DNA from: Aphanomyces cochlioides
Taxonomy: Eukaryota; Oomycota; Saprolegniomycetes; Saprolegniales; Verrucalvaceae
Assembly (NCBI GenBank): GCA_019828595.1
Contig: JAHQRK010000004.1
Location: forward strand, 2,728,001 to 2,792,000
DNA length: 64,000 nucleotides
Direction: 5' to 3'
Every line of letters begins with the position of its first letter. Position 1 is the first letter of the stretch. A program made the translations under genes and the position numbers. Positions 8,013 to 20,907 of the stretch are shown in pieces. Below the pieces are notes generated by a model that saw nothing but the letters and a program-made list of their open reading frames with translations, did not search any database and had not been told where the DNA came from.

Positions 8013-9008
8013 CTTCTTTTGCTCTTTTTGGGTCCCAGACATACATTCCTCTCACACACAATCCCCACTTTTTAAAACACTTGATCCCTCCAACTGCAGC
8101 TTCTTTGTCTGACAATACCTCCGTCCTTCCAAGCCTTCACTCCACGACTATGTGATATGGTCGACTATGTGATATGGTCGACTATGTGATATGGTCGACT
8201 ATGTGATGGAGTGGTCTACACAATACCGTCGAGGATGTGATGACGGTCGAAAACATGATACCGTCGAGTCTGGGATATAGTGCGTGTGAGTCCACGAAGT
8301 TCACGGTGCAATGGCATACGTCATTTTGTGCAGCGCGTGAGACGGTCGAGTCTGTGAGACGGTGGAAAAGTGTGAAAACGTATAGTCAGTCTGTGAGACG
8401 GTGGAAAAGTGTGAAAACGTATAGTCAGTCTGTGAGGCAGTGACGTATGTGACGAGGTCGGATAAATGGCGGAGTTTGTGCCACTGTAGAATATGTGATT
8501 CAGTGCTGCATGTGAAGAGATGGAATGCGTGATACGTGACTCGGTGGCGCCACGGATAAGTTGGCGTATGCGATATCGTGGCGTCTACGATGCGGTAGAG
8601 TGTGTGGTGGAGTAGACTTTGTGAGTGGAATATATGTTGTGTATGATGGCGTGATGTCTGTGACGCAGTGGAGTATGTGATGCAGTGGACAATGTGATGC
8701 GAGGTTGATACGTTGGAGTCCTTGGTGGATATATGTGCCTTCCTAGGCAGGTTGGGAAGCTGTCGAGTTGAACAACCGTAGGACTTGGTATAGAACGTGT
8801 GTAATGCATGGCGTCGTCATCGAATGGAATGGTTGTGGTGGAAAAGTAAGTTGTGATGTGTGTCGTTTGTCTGTGAGCATGATTTGGTGCGTGGTATGAG
8901 TTGGTGAATACTTTTGTGTCGGAGGTCGGTACTGAGTGTCCCCTGCGTTTTGAGTGTGACAGTGTTCTGGAGTGTGTTGTATGTATGGAGTGTGTATGTC
9001 GTCAGGAA

Positions 9009-9081
9009 GCCCGTCTAGCTCAGTCGGTAGAGCGCAAGGCTCTTAACCTTGTGGTCGTGGGTTCGAGCCCCACGGTGGGCG
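9009..9081 (+). tRNA. tRNA-Lys(CTT): tRNA-Lys (CTT), array copy 4
   Basis: Identical to copy 1. Unit 1069 bp, two 39-bp segments, T variant. Confidence 0.97.
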
Positions 9082-10077
9082 CTTCTTTTGCTCTTTTTGG
9101 GTCCCAGACATACATTCCTCTCACACACAATCCCCACTTTTTAAAACACTTGATCCCTCCAACTGCAGCTTCTTTGTCTGACAATACCTCCGTCCTTCCA
9201 AGCCTTCACTCCACGACTATGTGATATGGTCGACTATGTGATATGGTCGACTATGTGATATGGTCGACTATGTGATGGAGTGGTCTACACAATACCGTCG
9301 AGGATGTGATGACGGTCGAAAACATGATACCGTCGAGTCTGGGATATAGTGCGTGTGAGTCCACGAAGTTCACGGTGCAATGGCATACGTCATTTTGTGC
9401 AGCGCGTGAGACGGTCGAGTCTGTGAGACGGTGGAAAAGTGTGAAAACGTATAGTCAGTCTGTGAGACGGTGGAAAAGTGTGAAAACGTATAGTCAGTCT
9501 GTGAGGCAGTGACGTATGTGACGAGGTCGGATAAATGGCGGAGTTTGTGCCACTGTAGAATATGTGATTCAGTGCTGCATGTGAAGAGATGGAATGCGTG
9601 ATACGTGACTCGGTGGCGCCACGGATAAGTTGGCGTATGCGATATCGTGGCGTCTACGATGCGGTAGAGTGTGTGGTGGAGTAGACTTTGTGAGTGGAAT
9701 ATATGTTGTGTATGATGGCGTGATGTCTGTGACGCAGTGGAGTATGTGATGCAGTGGACAATGTGATGCGAGGTTGATACGTTGGAGTCCTTGGTGGATA
9801 TATGTGCCTTCCTAGGCAGGTTGGGAAGCTGTCGAGTTGAACAACCGTAGGACTTGGTATAGAACGTGTGTAATGCATGGCGTCGTCATCGAATGGAATG
9901 GTTGTGGTGGAAAAGTAAGTTGTGATGTGTGTCGTTTGTCTGTGAGCATGATTTGGTGCGTGGTATGAGTTGGTGAATACTTTTGTGTCGGAGGTCGGTA
10001 CTGAGTGTCCCCTGCGTTTTGAGTGTGACAGTGTTCTGGAGTGTGTTGTATGTATGGAGTGTGTATGTCGTCAGGAA

Positions 10078-10150
10078 GCCCGTCTAGCTCAGTCGGTAGA
10101 GCGCAAGGCTCTTAACCTTGTGGTCGTGGGTTCGAGCCCCACGGTGGGCG
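10078..10150 (+). tRNA. tRNA-Lys(CTT): tRNA-Lys (CTT), array copy 5
   Basis: Identical to copy 1. Unit 1069 bp, two 39-bp segments, T variant. Confidence 0.97.
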
Positions 10151-11146
10151 CTTCTTTTGCTCTTTTTGGGTCCCAGACATACATTCCTCTCACACACAAT
10201 CCCCACTTTTTAAAACACTTGATCCCTCCAACTGCAGCTTCTTTGTCTGACAATACCTCCGTCCTTCCAAGCCTTCACTCCACGACTATGTGATATGGTC
10301 GACTATGTGATATGGTCGACTATGTGATATGGTCGACTATGTGATGGAGTGGTCTACACAATACCGTCGAGGATGTGATGACGGTCGAAAACATGATACC
10401 GTCGAGTCTGGGATATAGTGCGTGTGAGTCCACGAAGTTCACGGTGCAATGGCATACGTCATTTTGTGCAGCGCGTGAGACGGTCGAGTCTGTGAGACGG
10501 TGGAAAAGTGTGAAAACGTATAGTCAGTCTGTGAGACGGTGGAAAAGTGTGAAAACGTATAGTCAGTCTGTGAGGCAGTGACGTATGTGACGAGGTCGGA
10601 TAAATGGCGGAGTTTGTGCCACTGTAGAATATGTGATTCAGTGCTGCATGTGAAGAGATGGAATGCGTGATACGTGACTCGGTGGCGCCACGGATAAGTT
10701 GGCGTATGCGATATCGTGGCGTCTACGATGCGGTAGAGTGTGTGGTGGAGTAGACTTTGTGAGTGGAATATATGTTGTGTATGATGGCGTGATGTCTGTG
10801 ACGCAGTGGAGTATGTGATGCAGTGGACAATGTGATGCGAGGTTGATACGTTGGAGTCCTTGGTGGATATATGTGCCTTCCTAGGCAGGTTGGGAAGCTG
10901 TCGAGTTGAACAACCGTAGGACTTGGTATAGAACGTGTGTAATGCATGGCGTCGTCATCGAATGGAATGGTTGTGGTGGAAAAGTAAGTTGTGATGTGTG
11001 TCGTTTGTCTGTGAGCATGATTTGGTGCGTGGTATGAGTTGGTGAATACTTTTGTGTCGGAGGTCGGTACTGAGTGTCCCCTGCGTTTTGAGTGTGACAG
11101 TGTTCTGGAGTGTGTTGTATGTATGGAGTGTGTATGTCGTCAGGAA

Positions 11147-11219
11147 GCCCGTCTAGCTCAGTCGGTAGAGCGCAAGGCTCTTAACCTTGTGGTCGTGGGT
11201 TCGAGCCCCACGGTGGGCG
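11147..11219 (+). tRNA. tRNA-Lys(CTT): tRNA-Lys (CTT), array copy 6
   Basis: Identical to copy 1. Unit 1033 bp: one 39-bp segment, C variant and a private 3-bp insertion near 11610. Confidence 0.97.
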
Positions 11220-12179
11220 CTTCTTTTGCTCTTTTTGGGTCCCAGACATACATTCCTCTCACACACAATCCCCACTTTTTAAAACACTTGATCCCTCCAA
11301 CTGCAGCTTCTTTGTCTGACAATACCTCCGTCCTTCCAAGCCTTCACTCCACGACTATGTGATATGGTCGACTATGTGATATGGTCGACTATGTGATATG
11401 GTCGACTATGTGATGGAGTGGTCTACACAATACCGTCGAGGATGTGATGACGGTCGAAAACATGATACCGTCGAGTCTGGGATATAGTGCGTGTGAGTCC
11501 ACGAAGTTCACGGTGCAATGGCATACGTCATTTCGTGCAGCGCGTGAGACGGTCGAGTCTGTGAGACGGTGGAAAAGTGTGAAAACGTATAGTCAGTCTG
11601 TGAGGCAGTGATGACGTATGTGACGAGGTCGGATAAATGGCGGAGTTTGTGCCACTGTAGAATATGTGATTCAGTGCTGCATGTGAAGAGATGGAATGCG
11701 TGATACGTGACTCGGTGGCGCCACGGATAAGTTGGCGTATGCGATATCGTGGCGTCTACGATGCGGTAGAGTGTGTGGTGGAGTAGACTTTGTGAGTGGA
11801 ATATATGTTGTGTATGATGGCGTGATGTCTGTGACGCAGTGGAGTATGTGATGCAGTGGACAATGTGATGCGAGGTTGATACGTTGGAGTCCTTGGTGGA
11901 TATATGTGCCTTCCTAGGCAGGTTGGGAAGCTGTCGAGTTGAACAACCGTAGGACTTGGTATAGAACGTGTGTAATGCATGGCGTCGTCATCGAATGGAA
12001 TGGTTGTGGTGGAAAAGTAAGTTGTGATGTGTGTCGTTTGTCTGTGAGCATGATTTGGTGCGTGGTATGAGTTGGTGAATACTTTTGTGTCGGAGGTCGG
12101 TACTGAGTGTCCCCTGCGTTTTGAGTGTGACAGTGTTCTGGAGTGTGTTGTATGTATGGAGTGTGTATGTCGTCAGGAA

Positions 12180-12252
12180 GCCCGTCTAGCTCAGTCGGTA
12201 GAGCGCAAGGCTCTTAACCTTGTGGTCGTGGGTTCGAGCCCCACGGTGGGCG
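12180..12252 (+). tRNA. tRNA-Lys(CTT): tRNA-Lys (CTT), array copy 7
   Basis: Identical to copy 1. Unit 1030 bp, one 39-bp segment, C variant. Confidence 0.97.
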
Positions 12253-13209
12253 CTTCTTTTGCTCTTTTTGGGTCCCAGACATACATTCCTCTCACACACA
12301 ATCCCCACTTTTTAAAACACTTGATCCCTCCAACTGCAGCTTCTTTGTCTGACAATACCTCCGTCCTTCCAAGCCTTCACTCCACGACTATGTGATATGG
12401 TCGACTATGTGATATGGTCGACTATGTGATATGGTCGACTATGTGATGGAGTGGTCTACACAATACCGTCGAGGATGTGATGACGGTCGAAAACATGATA
12501 CCGTCGAGTCTGGGATATAGTGCGTGTGAGTCCACGAAGTTCACGGTGCAATGGCATACGTCATTTCGTGCAGCGCGTGAGACGGTCGAGTCTGTGAGAC
12601 GGTGGAAAAGTGTGAAAACGTATAGTCAGTCTGTGAGGCAGTGACGTATGTGACGAGGTCGGATAAATGGCGGAGTTTGTGCCACTGTAGAATATGTGAT
12701 TCAGTGCTGCATGTGAAGAGATGGAATGCGTGATACGTGACTCGGTGGCGCCACGGATAAGTTGGCGTATGCGATATCGTGGCGTCTACGATGCGGTAGA
12801 GTGTGTGGTGGAGTAGACTTTGTGAGTGGAATATATGTTGTGTATGATGGCGTGATGTCTGTGACGCAGTGGAGTATGTGATGCAGTGGACAATGTGATG
12901 CGAGGTTGATACGTTGGAGTCCTTGGTGGATATATGTGCCTTCCTAGGCAGGTTGGGAAGCTGTCGAGTTGAACAACCGTAGGACTTGGTATAGAACGTG
13001 TGTAATGCATGGCGTCGTCATCGAATGGAATGGTTGTGGTGGAAAAGTAAGTTGTGATGTGTGTCGTTTGTCTGTGAGCATGATTTGGTGCGTGGTATGA
13101 GTTGGTGAATACTTTTGTGTCGGAGGTCGGTACTGAGTGTCCCCTGCGTTTTGAGTGTGACAGTGTTCTGGAGTGTGTTGTATGTATGGAGTGTGTATGT
13201 CGTCAGGAA

Positions 13210-13282
13210 GCCCGTCTAGCTCAGTCGGTAGAGCGCAAGGCTCTTAACCTTGTGGTCGTGGGTTCGAGCCCCACGGTGGGCG
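13210..13282 (+). tRNA. tRNA-Lys(CTT): tRNA-Lys (CTT), array copy 8
   Basis: Identical to copy 1. Unit 1030 bp, one 39-bp segment, C variant. Confidence 0.97.
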
Positions 13283-14239
13283 CTTCTTTTGCTCTTTTTG
13301 GGTCCCAGACATACATTCCTCTCACACACAATCCCCACTTTTTAAAACACTTGATCCCTCCAACTGCAGCTTCTTTGTCTGACAATACCTCCGTCCTTCC
13401 AAGCCTTCACTCCACGACTATGTGATATGGTCGACTATGTGATATGGTCGACTATGTGATATGGTCGACTATGTGATGGAGTGGTCTACACAATACCGTC
13501 GAGGATGTGATGACGGTCGAAAACATGATACCGTCGAGTCTGGGATATAGTGCGTGTGAGTCCACGAAGTTCACGGTGCAATGGCATACGTCATTTCGTG
13601 CAGCGCGTGAGACGGTCGAGTCTGTGAGACGGTGGAAAAGTGTGAAAACGTATAGTCAGTCTGTGAGGCAGTGACGTATGTGACGAGGTCGGATAAATGG
13701 CGGAGTTTGTGCCACTGTAGAATATGTGATTCAGTGCTGCATGTGAAGAGATGGAATGCGTGATACGTGACTCGGTGGCGCCACGGATAAGTTGGCGTAT
13801 GCGATATCGTGGCGTCTACGATGCGGTAGAGTGTGTGGTGGAGTAGACTTTGTGAGTGGAATATATGTTGTGTATGATGGCGTGATGTCTGTGACGCAGT
13901 GGAGTATGTGATGCAGTGGACAATGTGATGCGAGGTTGATACGTTGGAGTCCTTGGTGGATATATGTGCCTTCCTAGGCAGGTTGGGAAGCTGTCGAGTT
14001 GAACAACCGTAGGACTTGGTATAGAACGTGTGTAATGCATGGCGTCGTCATCGAATGGAATGGTTGTGGTGGAAAAGTAAGTTGTGATGTGTGTCGTTTG
14101 TCTGTGAGCATGATTTGGTGCGTGGTATGAGTTGGTGAATACTTTTGTGTCGGAGGTCGGTACTGAGTGTCCCCTGCGTTTTGAGTGTGACAGTGTTCTG
14201 GAGTGTGTTGTATGTATGGAGTGTGTATGTCGTCAGGAA

Positions 14240-14312
14240 GCCCGTCTAGCTCAGTCGGTAGAGCGCAAGGCTCTTAACCTTGTGGTCGTGGGTTCGAGCC
14301 CCACGGTGGGCG
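14240..14312 (+). tRNA. tRNA-Lys(CTT): tRNA-Lys (CTT), array copy 9
   Basis: Identical to copy 1. Unit 1069 bp, two 39-bp segments, T variant. Confidence 0.97.
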
Positions 14313-15308
14313 CTTCTTTTGCTCTTTTTGGGTCCCAGACATACATTCCTCTCACACACAATCCCCACTTTTTAAAACACTTGATCCCTCCAACTGCAGC
14401 TTCTTTGTCTGACAATACCTCCGTCCTTCCAAGCCTTCACTCCACGACTATGTGATATGGTCGACTATGTGATATGGTCGACTATGTGATATGGTCGACT
14501 ATGTGATGGAGTGGTCTACACAATACCGTCGAGGATGTGATGACGGTCGAAAACATGATACCGTCGAGTCTGGGATATAGTGCGTGTGAGTCCACGAAGT
14601 TCACGGTGCAATGGCATACGTCATTTTGTGCAGCGCGTGAGACGGTCGAGTCTGTGAGACGGTGGAAAAGTGTGAAAACGTATAGTCAGTCTGTGAGACG
14701 GTGGAAAAGTGTGAAAACGTATAGTCAGTCTGTGAGGCAGTGACGTATGTGACGAGGTCGGATAAATGGCGGAGTTTGTGCCACTGTAGAATATGTGATT
14801 CAGTGCTGCATGTGAAGAGATGGAATGCGTGATACGTGACTCGGTGGCGCCACGGATAAGTTGGCGTATGCGATATCGTGGCGTCTACGATGCGGTAGAG
14901 TGTGTGGTGGAGTAGACTTTGTGAGTGGAATATATGTTGTGTATGATGGCGTGATGTCTGTGACGCAGTGGAGTATGTGATGCAGTGGACAATGTGATGC
15001 GAGGTTGATACGTTGGAGTCCTTGGTGGATATATGTGCCTTCCTAGGCAGGTTGGGAAGCTGTCGAGTTGAACAACCGTAGGACTTGGTATAGAACGTGT
15101 GTAATGCATGGCGTCGTCATCGAATGGAATGGTTGTGGTGGAAAAGTAAGTTGTGATGTGTGTCGTTTGTCTGTGAGCATGATTTGGTGCGTGGTATGAG
15201 TTGGTGAATACTTTTGTGTCGGAGGTCGGTACTGAGTGTCCCCTGCGTTTTGAGTGTGACAGTGTTCTGGAGTGTGTTGTATGTATGGAGTGTGTATGTC
15301 GTCAGGAA

Positions 15309-15381
15309 GCCCGTCTAGCTCAGTCGGTAGAGCGCAAGGCTCTTAACCTTGTGGTCGTGGGTTCGAGCCCCACGGTGGGCG
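15309..15381 (+). tRNA. tRNA-Lys(CTT): tRNA-Lys (CTT), array copy 10
   Basis: Identical to copy 1. Unit 1069 bp, two 39-bp segments, C variant. Confidence 0.97.
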
Positions 15382-16377
15382 CTTCTTTTGCTCTTTTTGG
15401 GTCCCAGACATACATTCCTCTCACACACAATCCCCACTTTTTAAAACACTTGATCCCTCCAACTGCAGCTTCTTTGTCTGACAATACCTCCGTCCTTCCA
15501 AGCCTTCACTCCACGACTATGTGATATGGTCGACTATGTGATATGGTCGACTATGTGATATGGTCGACTATGTGATGGAGTGGTCTACACAATACCGTCG
15601 AGGATGTGATGACGGTCGAAAACATGATACCGTCGAGTCTGGGATATAGTGCGTGTGAGTCCACGAAGTTCACGGTGCAATGGCATACGTCATTTCGTGC
15701 AGCGCGTGAGACGGTCGAGTCTGTGAGACGGTGGAAAAGTGTGAAAACGTATAGTCAGTCTGTGAGACGGTGGAAAAGTGTGAAAACGTATAGTCAGTCT
15801 GTGAGGCAGTGACGTATGTGACGAGGTCGGATAAATGGCGGAGTTTGTGCCACTGTAGAATATGTGATTCAGTGCTGCATGTGAAGAGATGGAATGCGTG
15901 ATACGTGACTCGGTGGCGCCACGGATAAGTTGGCGTATGCGATATCGTGGCGTCTACGATGCGGTAGAGTGTGTGGTGGAGTAGACTTTGTGAGTGGAAT
16001 ATATGTTGTGTATGATGGCGTGATGTCTGTGACGCAGTGGAGTATGTGATGCAGTGGACAATGTGATGCGAGGTTGATACGTTGGAGTCCTTGGTGGATA
16101 TATGTGCCTTCCTAGGCAGGTTGGGAAGCTGTCGAGTTGAACAACCGTAGGACTTGGTATAGAACGTGTGTAATGCATGGCGTCGTCATCGAATGGAATG
16201 GTTGTGGTGGAAAAGTAAGTTGTGATGTGTGTCGTTTGTCTGTGAGCATGATTTGGTGCGTGGTATGAGTTGGTGAATACTTTTGTGTCGGAGGTCGGTA
16301 CTGAGTGTCCCCTGCGTTTTGAGTGTGACAGTGTTCTGGAGTGTGTTGTATGTATGGAGTGTGTATGTCGTCAGGAA

Positions 16378-16450
16378 GCCCGTCTAGCTCAGTCGGTAGA
16401 GCGCAAGGCTCTTAACCTTGTGGTCGTGGGTTCGAGCCCCACGGTGGGCG
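16378..16450 (+). tRNA. tRNA-Lys(CTT): tRNA-Lys (CTT), array copy 11
   Basis: Identical to copy 1. Unit 1069 bp, two 39-bp segments, C variant. Confidence 0.97.
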
Positions 16451-17446
16451 CTTCTTTTGCTCTTTTTGGGTCCCAGACATACATTCCTCTCACACACAAT
16501 CCCCACTTTTTAAAACACTTGATCCCTCCAACTGCAGCTTCTTTGTCTGACAATACCTCCGTCCTTCCAAGCCTTCACTCCACGACTATGTGATATGGTC
16601 GACTATGTGATATGGTCGACTATGTGATATGGTCGACTATGTGATGGAGTGGTCTACACAATACCGTCGAGGATGTGATGACGGTCGAAAACATGATACC
16701 GTCGAGTCTGGGATATAGTGCGTGTGAGTCCACGAAGTTCACGGTGCAATGGCATACGTCATTTCGTGCAGCGCGTGAGACGGTCGAGTCTGTGAGACGG
16801 TGGAAAAGTGTGAAAACGTATAGTCAGTCTGTGAGACGGTGGAAAAGTGTGAAAACGTATAGTCAGTCTGTGAGGCAGTGACGTATGTGACGAGGTCGGA
16901 TAAATGGCGGAGTTTGTGCCACTGTAGAATATGTGATTCAGTGCTGCATGTGAAGAGATGGAATGCGTGATACGTGACTCGGTGGCGCCACGGATAAGTT
17001 GGCGTATGCGATATCGTGGCGTCTACGATGCGGTAGAGTGTGTGGTGGAGTAGACTTTGTGAGTGGAATATATGTTGTGTATGATGGCGTGATGTCTGTG
17101 ACGCAGTGGAGTATGTGATGCAGTGGACAATGTGATGCGAGGTTGATACGTTGGAGTCCTTGGTGGATATATGTGCCTTCCTAGGCAGGTTGGGAAGCTG
17201 TCGAGTTGAACAACCGTAGGACTTGGTATAGAACGTGTGTAATGCATGGCGTCGTCATCGAATGGAATGGTTGTGGTGGAAAAGTAAGTTGTGATGTGTG
17301 TCGTTTGTCTGTGAGCATGATTTGGTGCGTGGTATGAGTTGGTGAATACTTTTGTGTCGGAGGTCGGTACTGAGTGTCCCCTGCGTTTTGAGTGTGACAG
17401 TGTTCTGGAGTGTGTTGTATGTATGGAGTGTGTATGTCGTCAGGAA

Positions 17447-17519
17447 GCCCGTCTAGCTCAGTCGGTAGAGCGCAAGGCTCTTAACCTTGTGGTCGTGGGT
17501 TCGAGCCCCACGGTGGGCG
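17447..17519 (+). tRNA. tRNA-Lys(CTT): tRNA-Lys (CTT), array copy 12
   Basis: Identical to copy 1. Unit 1108 bp, three 39-bp segments, C variant. Confidence 0.97.
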
Positions 17520-18554
17520 CTTCTTTTGCTCTTTTTGGGTCCCAGACATACATTCCTCTCACACACAATCCCCACTTTTTAAAACACTTGATCCCTCCAA
17601 CTGCAGCTTCTTTGTCTGACAATACCTCCGTCCTTCCAAGCCTTCACTCCACGACTATGTGATATGGTCGACTATGTGATATGGTCGACTATGTGATATG
17701 GTCGACTATGTGATGGAGTGGTCTACACAATACCGTCGAGGATGTGATGACGGTCGAAAACATGATACCGTCGAGTCTGGGATATAGTGCGTGTGAGTCC
17801 ACGAAGTTCACGGTGCAATGGCATACGTCATTTCGTGCAGCGCGTGAGACGGTCGAGTCTGTGAGACGGTGGAAAAGTGTGAAAACGTATAGTCAGTCTG
17901 TGAGACGGTGGAAAAGTGTGAAAACGTATAGTCAGTCTGTGAGACGGTGGAAAAGTGTGAAAACGTATAGTCAGTCTGTGAGGCAGTGACGTATGTGACG
18001 AGGTCGGATAAATGGCGGAGTTTGTGCCACTGTAGAATATGTGATTCAGTGCTGCATGTGAAGAGATGGAATGCGTGATACGTGACTCGGTGGCGCCACG
18101 GATAAGTTGGCGTATGCGATATCGTGGCGTCTACGATGCGGTAGAGTGTGTGGTGGAGTAGACTTTGTGAGTGGAATATATGTTGTGTATGATGGCGTGA
18201 TGTCTGTGACGCAGTGGAGTATGTGATGCAGTGGACAATGTGATGCGAGGTTGATACGTTGGAGTCCTTGGTGGATATATGTGCCTTCCTAGGCAGGTTG
18301 GGAAGCTGTCGAGTTGAACAACCGTAGGACTTGGTATAGAACGTGTGTAATGCATGGCGTCGTCATCGAATGGAATGGTTGTGGTGGAAAAGTAAGTTGT
18401 GATGTGTGTCGTTTGTCTGTGAGCATGATTTGGTGCGTGGTATGAGTTGGTGAATACTTTTGTGTCGGAGGTCGGTACTGAGTGTCCCCTGCGTTTTGAG
18501 TGTGACAGTGTTCTGGAGTGTGTTGTATGTATGGAGTGTGTATGTCGTCAGGAA

Positions 18555-18627
18555 GCCCGTCTAGCTCAGTCGGTAGAGCGCAAGGCTCTTAACCTTGTGG
18601 TCGTGGGTTCGAGCCCCACGGTGGGCG
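18555..18627 (+). tRNA. tRNA-Lys(CTT): tRNA-Lys (CTT), array copy 13
   Basis: Identical to copy 1. Unit 1108 bp, three 39-bp segments, C variant. Confidence 0.97.
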
Positions 18628-19662
18628 CTTCTTTTGCTCTTTTTGGGTCCCAGACATACATTCCTCTCACACACAATCCCCACTTTTTAAAACACTTGAT
18701 CCCTCCAACTGCAGCTTCTTTGTCTGACAATACCTCCGTCCTTCCAAGCCTTCACTCCACGACTATGTGATATGGTCGACTATGTGATATGGTCGACTAT
18801 GTGATATGGTCGACTATGTGATGGAGTGGTCTACACAATACCGTCGAGGATGTGATGACGGTCGAAAACATGATACCGTCGAGTCTGGGATATAGTGCGT
18901 GTGAGTCCACGAAGTTCACGGTGCAATGGCATACGTCATTTCGTGCAGCGCGTGAGACGGTCGAGTCTGTGAGACGGTGGAAAAGTGTGAAAACGTATAG
19001 TCAGTCTGTGAGACGGTGGAAAAGTGTGAAAACGTATAGTCAGTCTGTGAGACGGTGGAAAAGTGTGAAAACGTATAGTCAGTCTGTGAGGCAGTGACGT
19101 ATGTGACGAGGTCGGATAAATGGCGGAGTTTGTGCCACTGTAGAATATGTGATTCAGTGCTGCATGTGAAGAGATGGAATGCGTGATACGTGACTCGGTG
19201 GCGCCACGGATAAGTTGGCGTATGCGATATCGTGGCGTCTACGATGCGGTAGAGTGTGTGGTGGAGTAGACTTTGTGAGTGGAATATATGTTGTGTATGA
19301 TGGCGTGATGTCTGTGACGCAGTGGAGTATGTGATGCAGTGGACAATGTGATGCGAGGTTGATACGTTGGAGTCCTTGGTGGATATATGTGCCTTCCTAG
19401 GCAGGTTGGGAAGCTGTCGAGTTGAACAACCGTAGGACTTGGTATAGAACGTGTGTAATGCATGGCGTCGTCATCGAATGGAATGGTTGTGGTGGAAAAG
19501 TAAGTTGTGATGTGTGTCGTTTGTCTGTGAGCATGATTTGGTGCGTGGTATGAGTTGGTGAATACTTTTGTGTCGGAGGTCGGTACTGAGTGTCCCCTGC
19601 GTTTTGAGTGTGACAGTGTTCTGGAGTGTGTTGTATGTATGGAGTGTGTATGTCGTCAGGAA

Positions 19663-19735
19663 GCCCGTCTAGCTCAGTCGGTAGAGCGCAAGGCTCTTAA
19701 CCTTGTGGTCGTGGGTTCGAGCCCCACGGTGGGCG
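19663..19735 (+). tRNA. tRNA-Lys(CTT): tRNA-Lys (CTT), array copy 14
   Basis: Identical to copy 1. It is 1030 bp from the stub at 20693; one 39-bp segment, C variant. Confidence 0.97.
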
Positions 19736-20692
19736 CTTCTTTTGCTCTTTTTGGGTCCCAGACATACATTCCTCTCACACACAATCCCCACTTTTTAAAA
19801 CACTTGATCCCTCCAACTGCAGCTTCTTTGTCTGACAATACCTCCGTCCTTCCAAGCCTTCACTCCACGACTATGTGATATGGTCGACTATGTGATATGG
19901 TCGACTATGTGATATGGTCGACTATGTGATGGAGTGGTCTACACAATACCGTCGAGGATGTGATGACGGTCGAAAACATGATACCGTCGAGTCTGGGATA
20001 TAGTGCGTGTGAGTCCACGAAGTTCACGGTGCAATGGCATACGTCATTTCGTGCAGCGCGTGAGACGGTCGAGTCTGTGAGACGGTGGAAAAGTGTGAAA
20101 ACGTATAGTCAGTCTGTGAGGCAGTGACGTATGTGACGAGGTCGGATAAATGGCGGAGTTTGTGCCACTGTAGAATATGTGATTCAGTGCTGCATGTGAA
20201 GAGATGGAATGCGTGATACGTGACTCGGTGGCGCCACGGATAAGTTGGCGTATGCGATATCGTGGCGTCTACGATGCGGTAGAGTGTGTGGTGGAGTAGA
20301 CTTTGTGAGTGGAATATATGTTGTGTATGATGGCGTGATGTCTGTGACGCAGTGGAGTATGTGATGCAGTGGACAATGTGATGCGAGGTTGATACGTTGG
20401 AGTCCTTGGTGGATATATGTGCCTTCCTAGGCAGGTTGGGAAGCTGTCGAGTTGAACAACCGTAGGACTTGGTATAGAACGTGTGTAATGCATGGCGTCG
20501 TCATCGAATGGAATGGTTGTGGTGGAAAAGTAAGTTGTGATGTGTGTCGTTTGTCTGTGAGCATGATTTGGTGCGTGGTATGAGTTGGTGAATACTTTTG
20601 TGTCGGAGGTCGGTACTGAGTGTCCCCTGCGTTTTGAGTGTGACAGTGTTCTGGAGTGTGTTGTATGTATGGAGTGTGTATGTCGTCAGGAA

Positions 20693-20707
20693 GCCCGTCT
20701 AGCTCAG
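20693..20707 (+). pseudogene. tRNA-Lys stub left by element C2
   Basis: The first 15 nt of the tRNA, then the 3' end of C2. The junction is the same base as at 3220. The intact partner begins at 25416. Confidence 0.95.
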
Positions 20708-20907
20708 TGTACAATCGCGTATATTGAATTTAATTATACGCTAAATAGTAATGACCGTCATTAATCACTCTTGAGTGAATAATATTGGTGCTTGTGAGAT
20801 TTGAACTCAAGAAGTTTTACCTCTTGAAACTTGATTTCTGTTGTATCAGGTGATACAGTGCAATGTTGACACTTGACACGTCGAATCTTGGACTTGGGTG
20901 AGGGTCA

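Larger units (their letters stand above)
7938..20707 (+). repeat. tRNA-Lys tandem array, block 2 (12 units plus stub)
   Basis: Twelve consecutive units of 1030-1108 bp lie between elements C and C2. All have three copies of the 17-mer ctatgtgatatggtcga and the extra 17-bp block gtatgtgatgcagtgga. Unit length is set by the number of 39-bp segments: one gives 1030, two 1069, three 1108. One unit (11147) has three extra bases (gat) near 11610. The T and C variants of catttNgtgc fall in runs: T for units 7940-10078 and 14240, C elsewhere. Confidence 0.95.

Noticed and set aside
8237..8443. Plus-strand 68-81 codon frame with a repeated RRWKSVKTYSQSV motif
   Set aside because: The repeat is only the 39-bp segment, a multiple of three, read in frame. 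It exists only in units with two or three copies.
17447..19097. Regular direct repeats resembling a CRISPR array
   Set aside because: The repeats are adjacent 17-bp and 39-bp units without unique spacers, in a eukaryotic tRNA locus with no cas genes.
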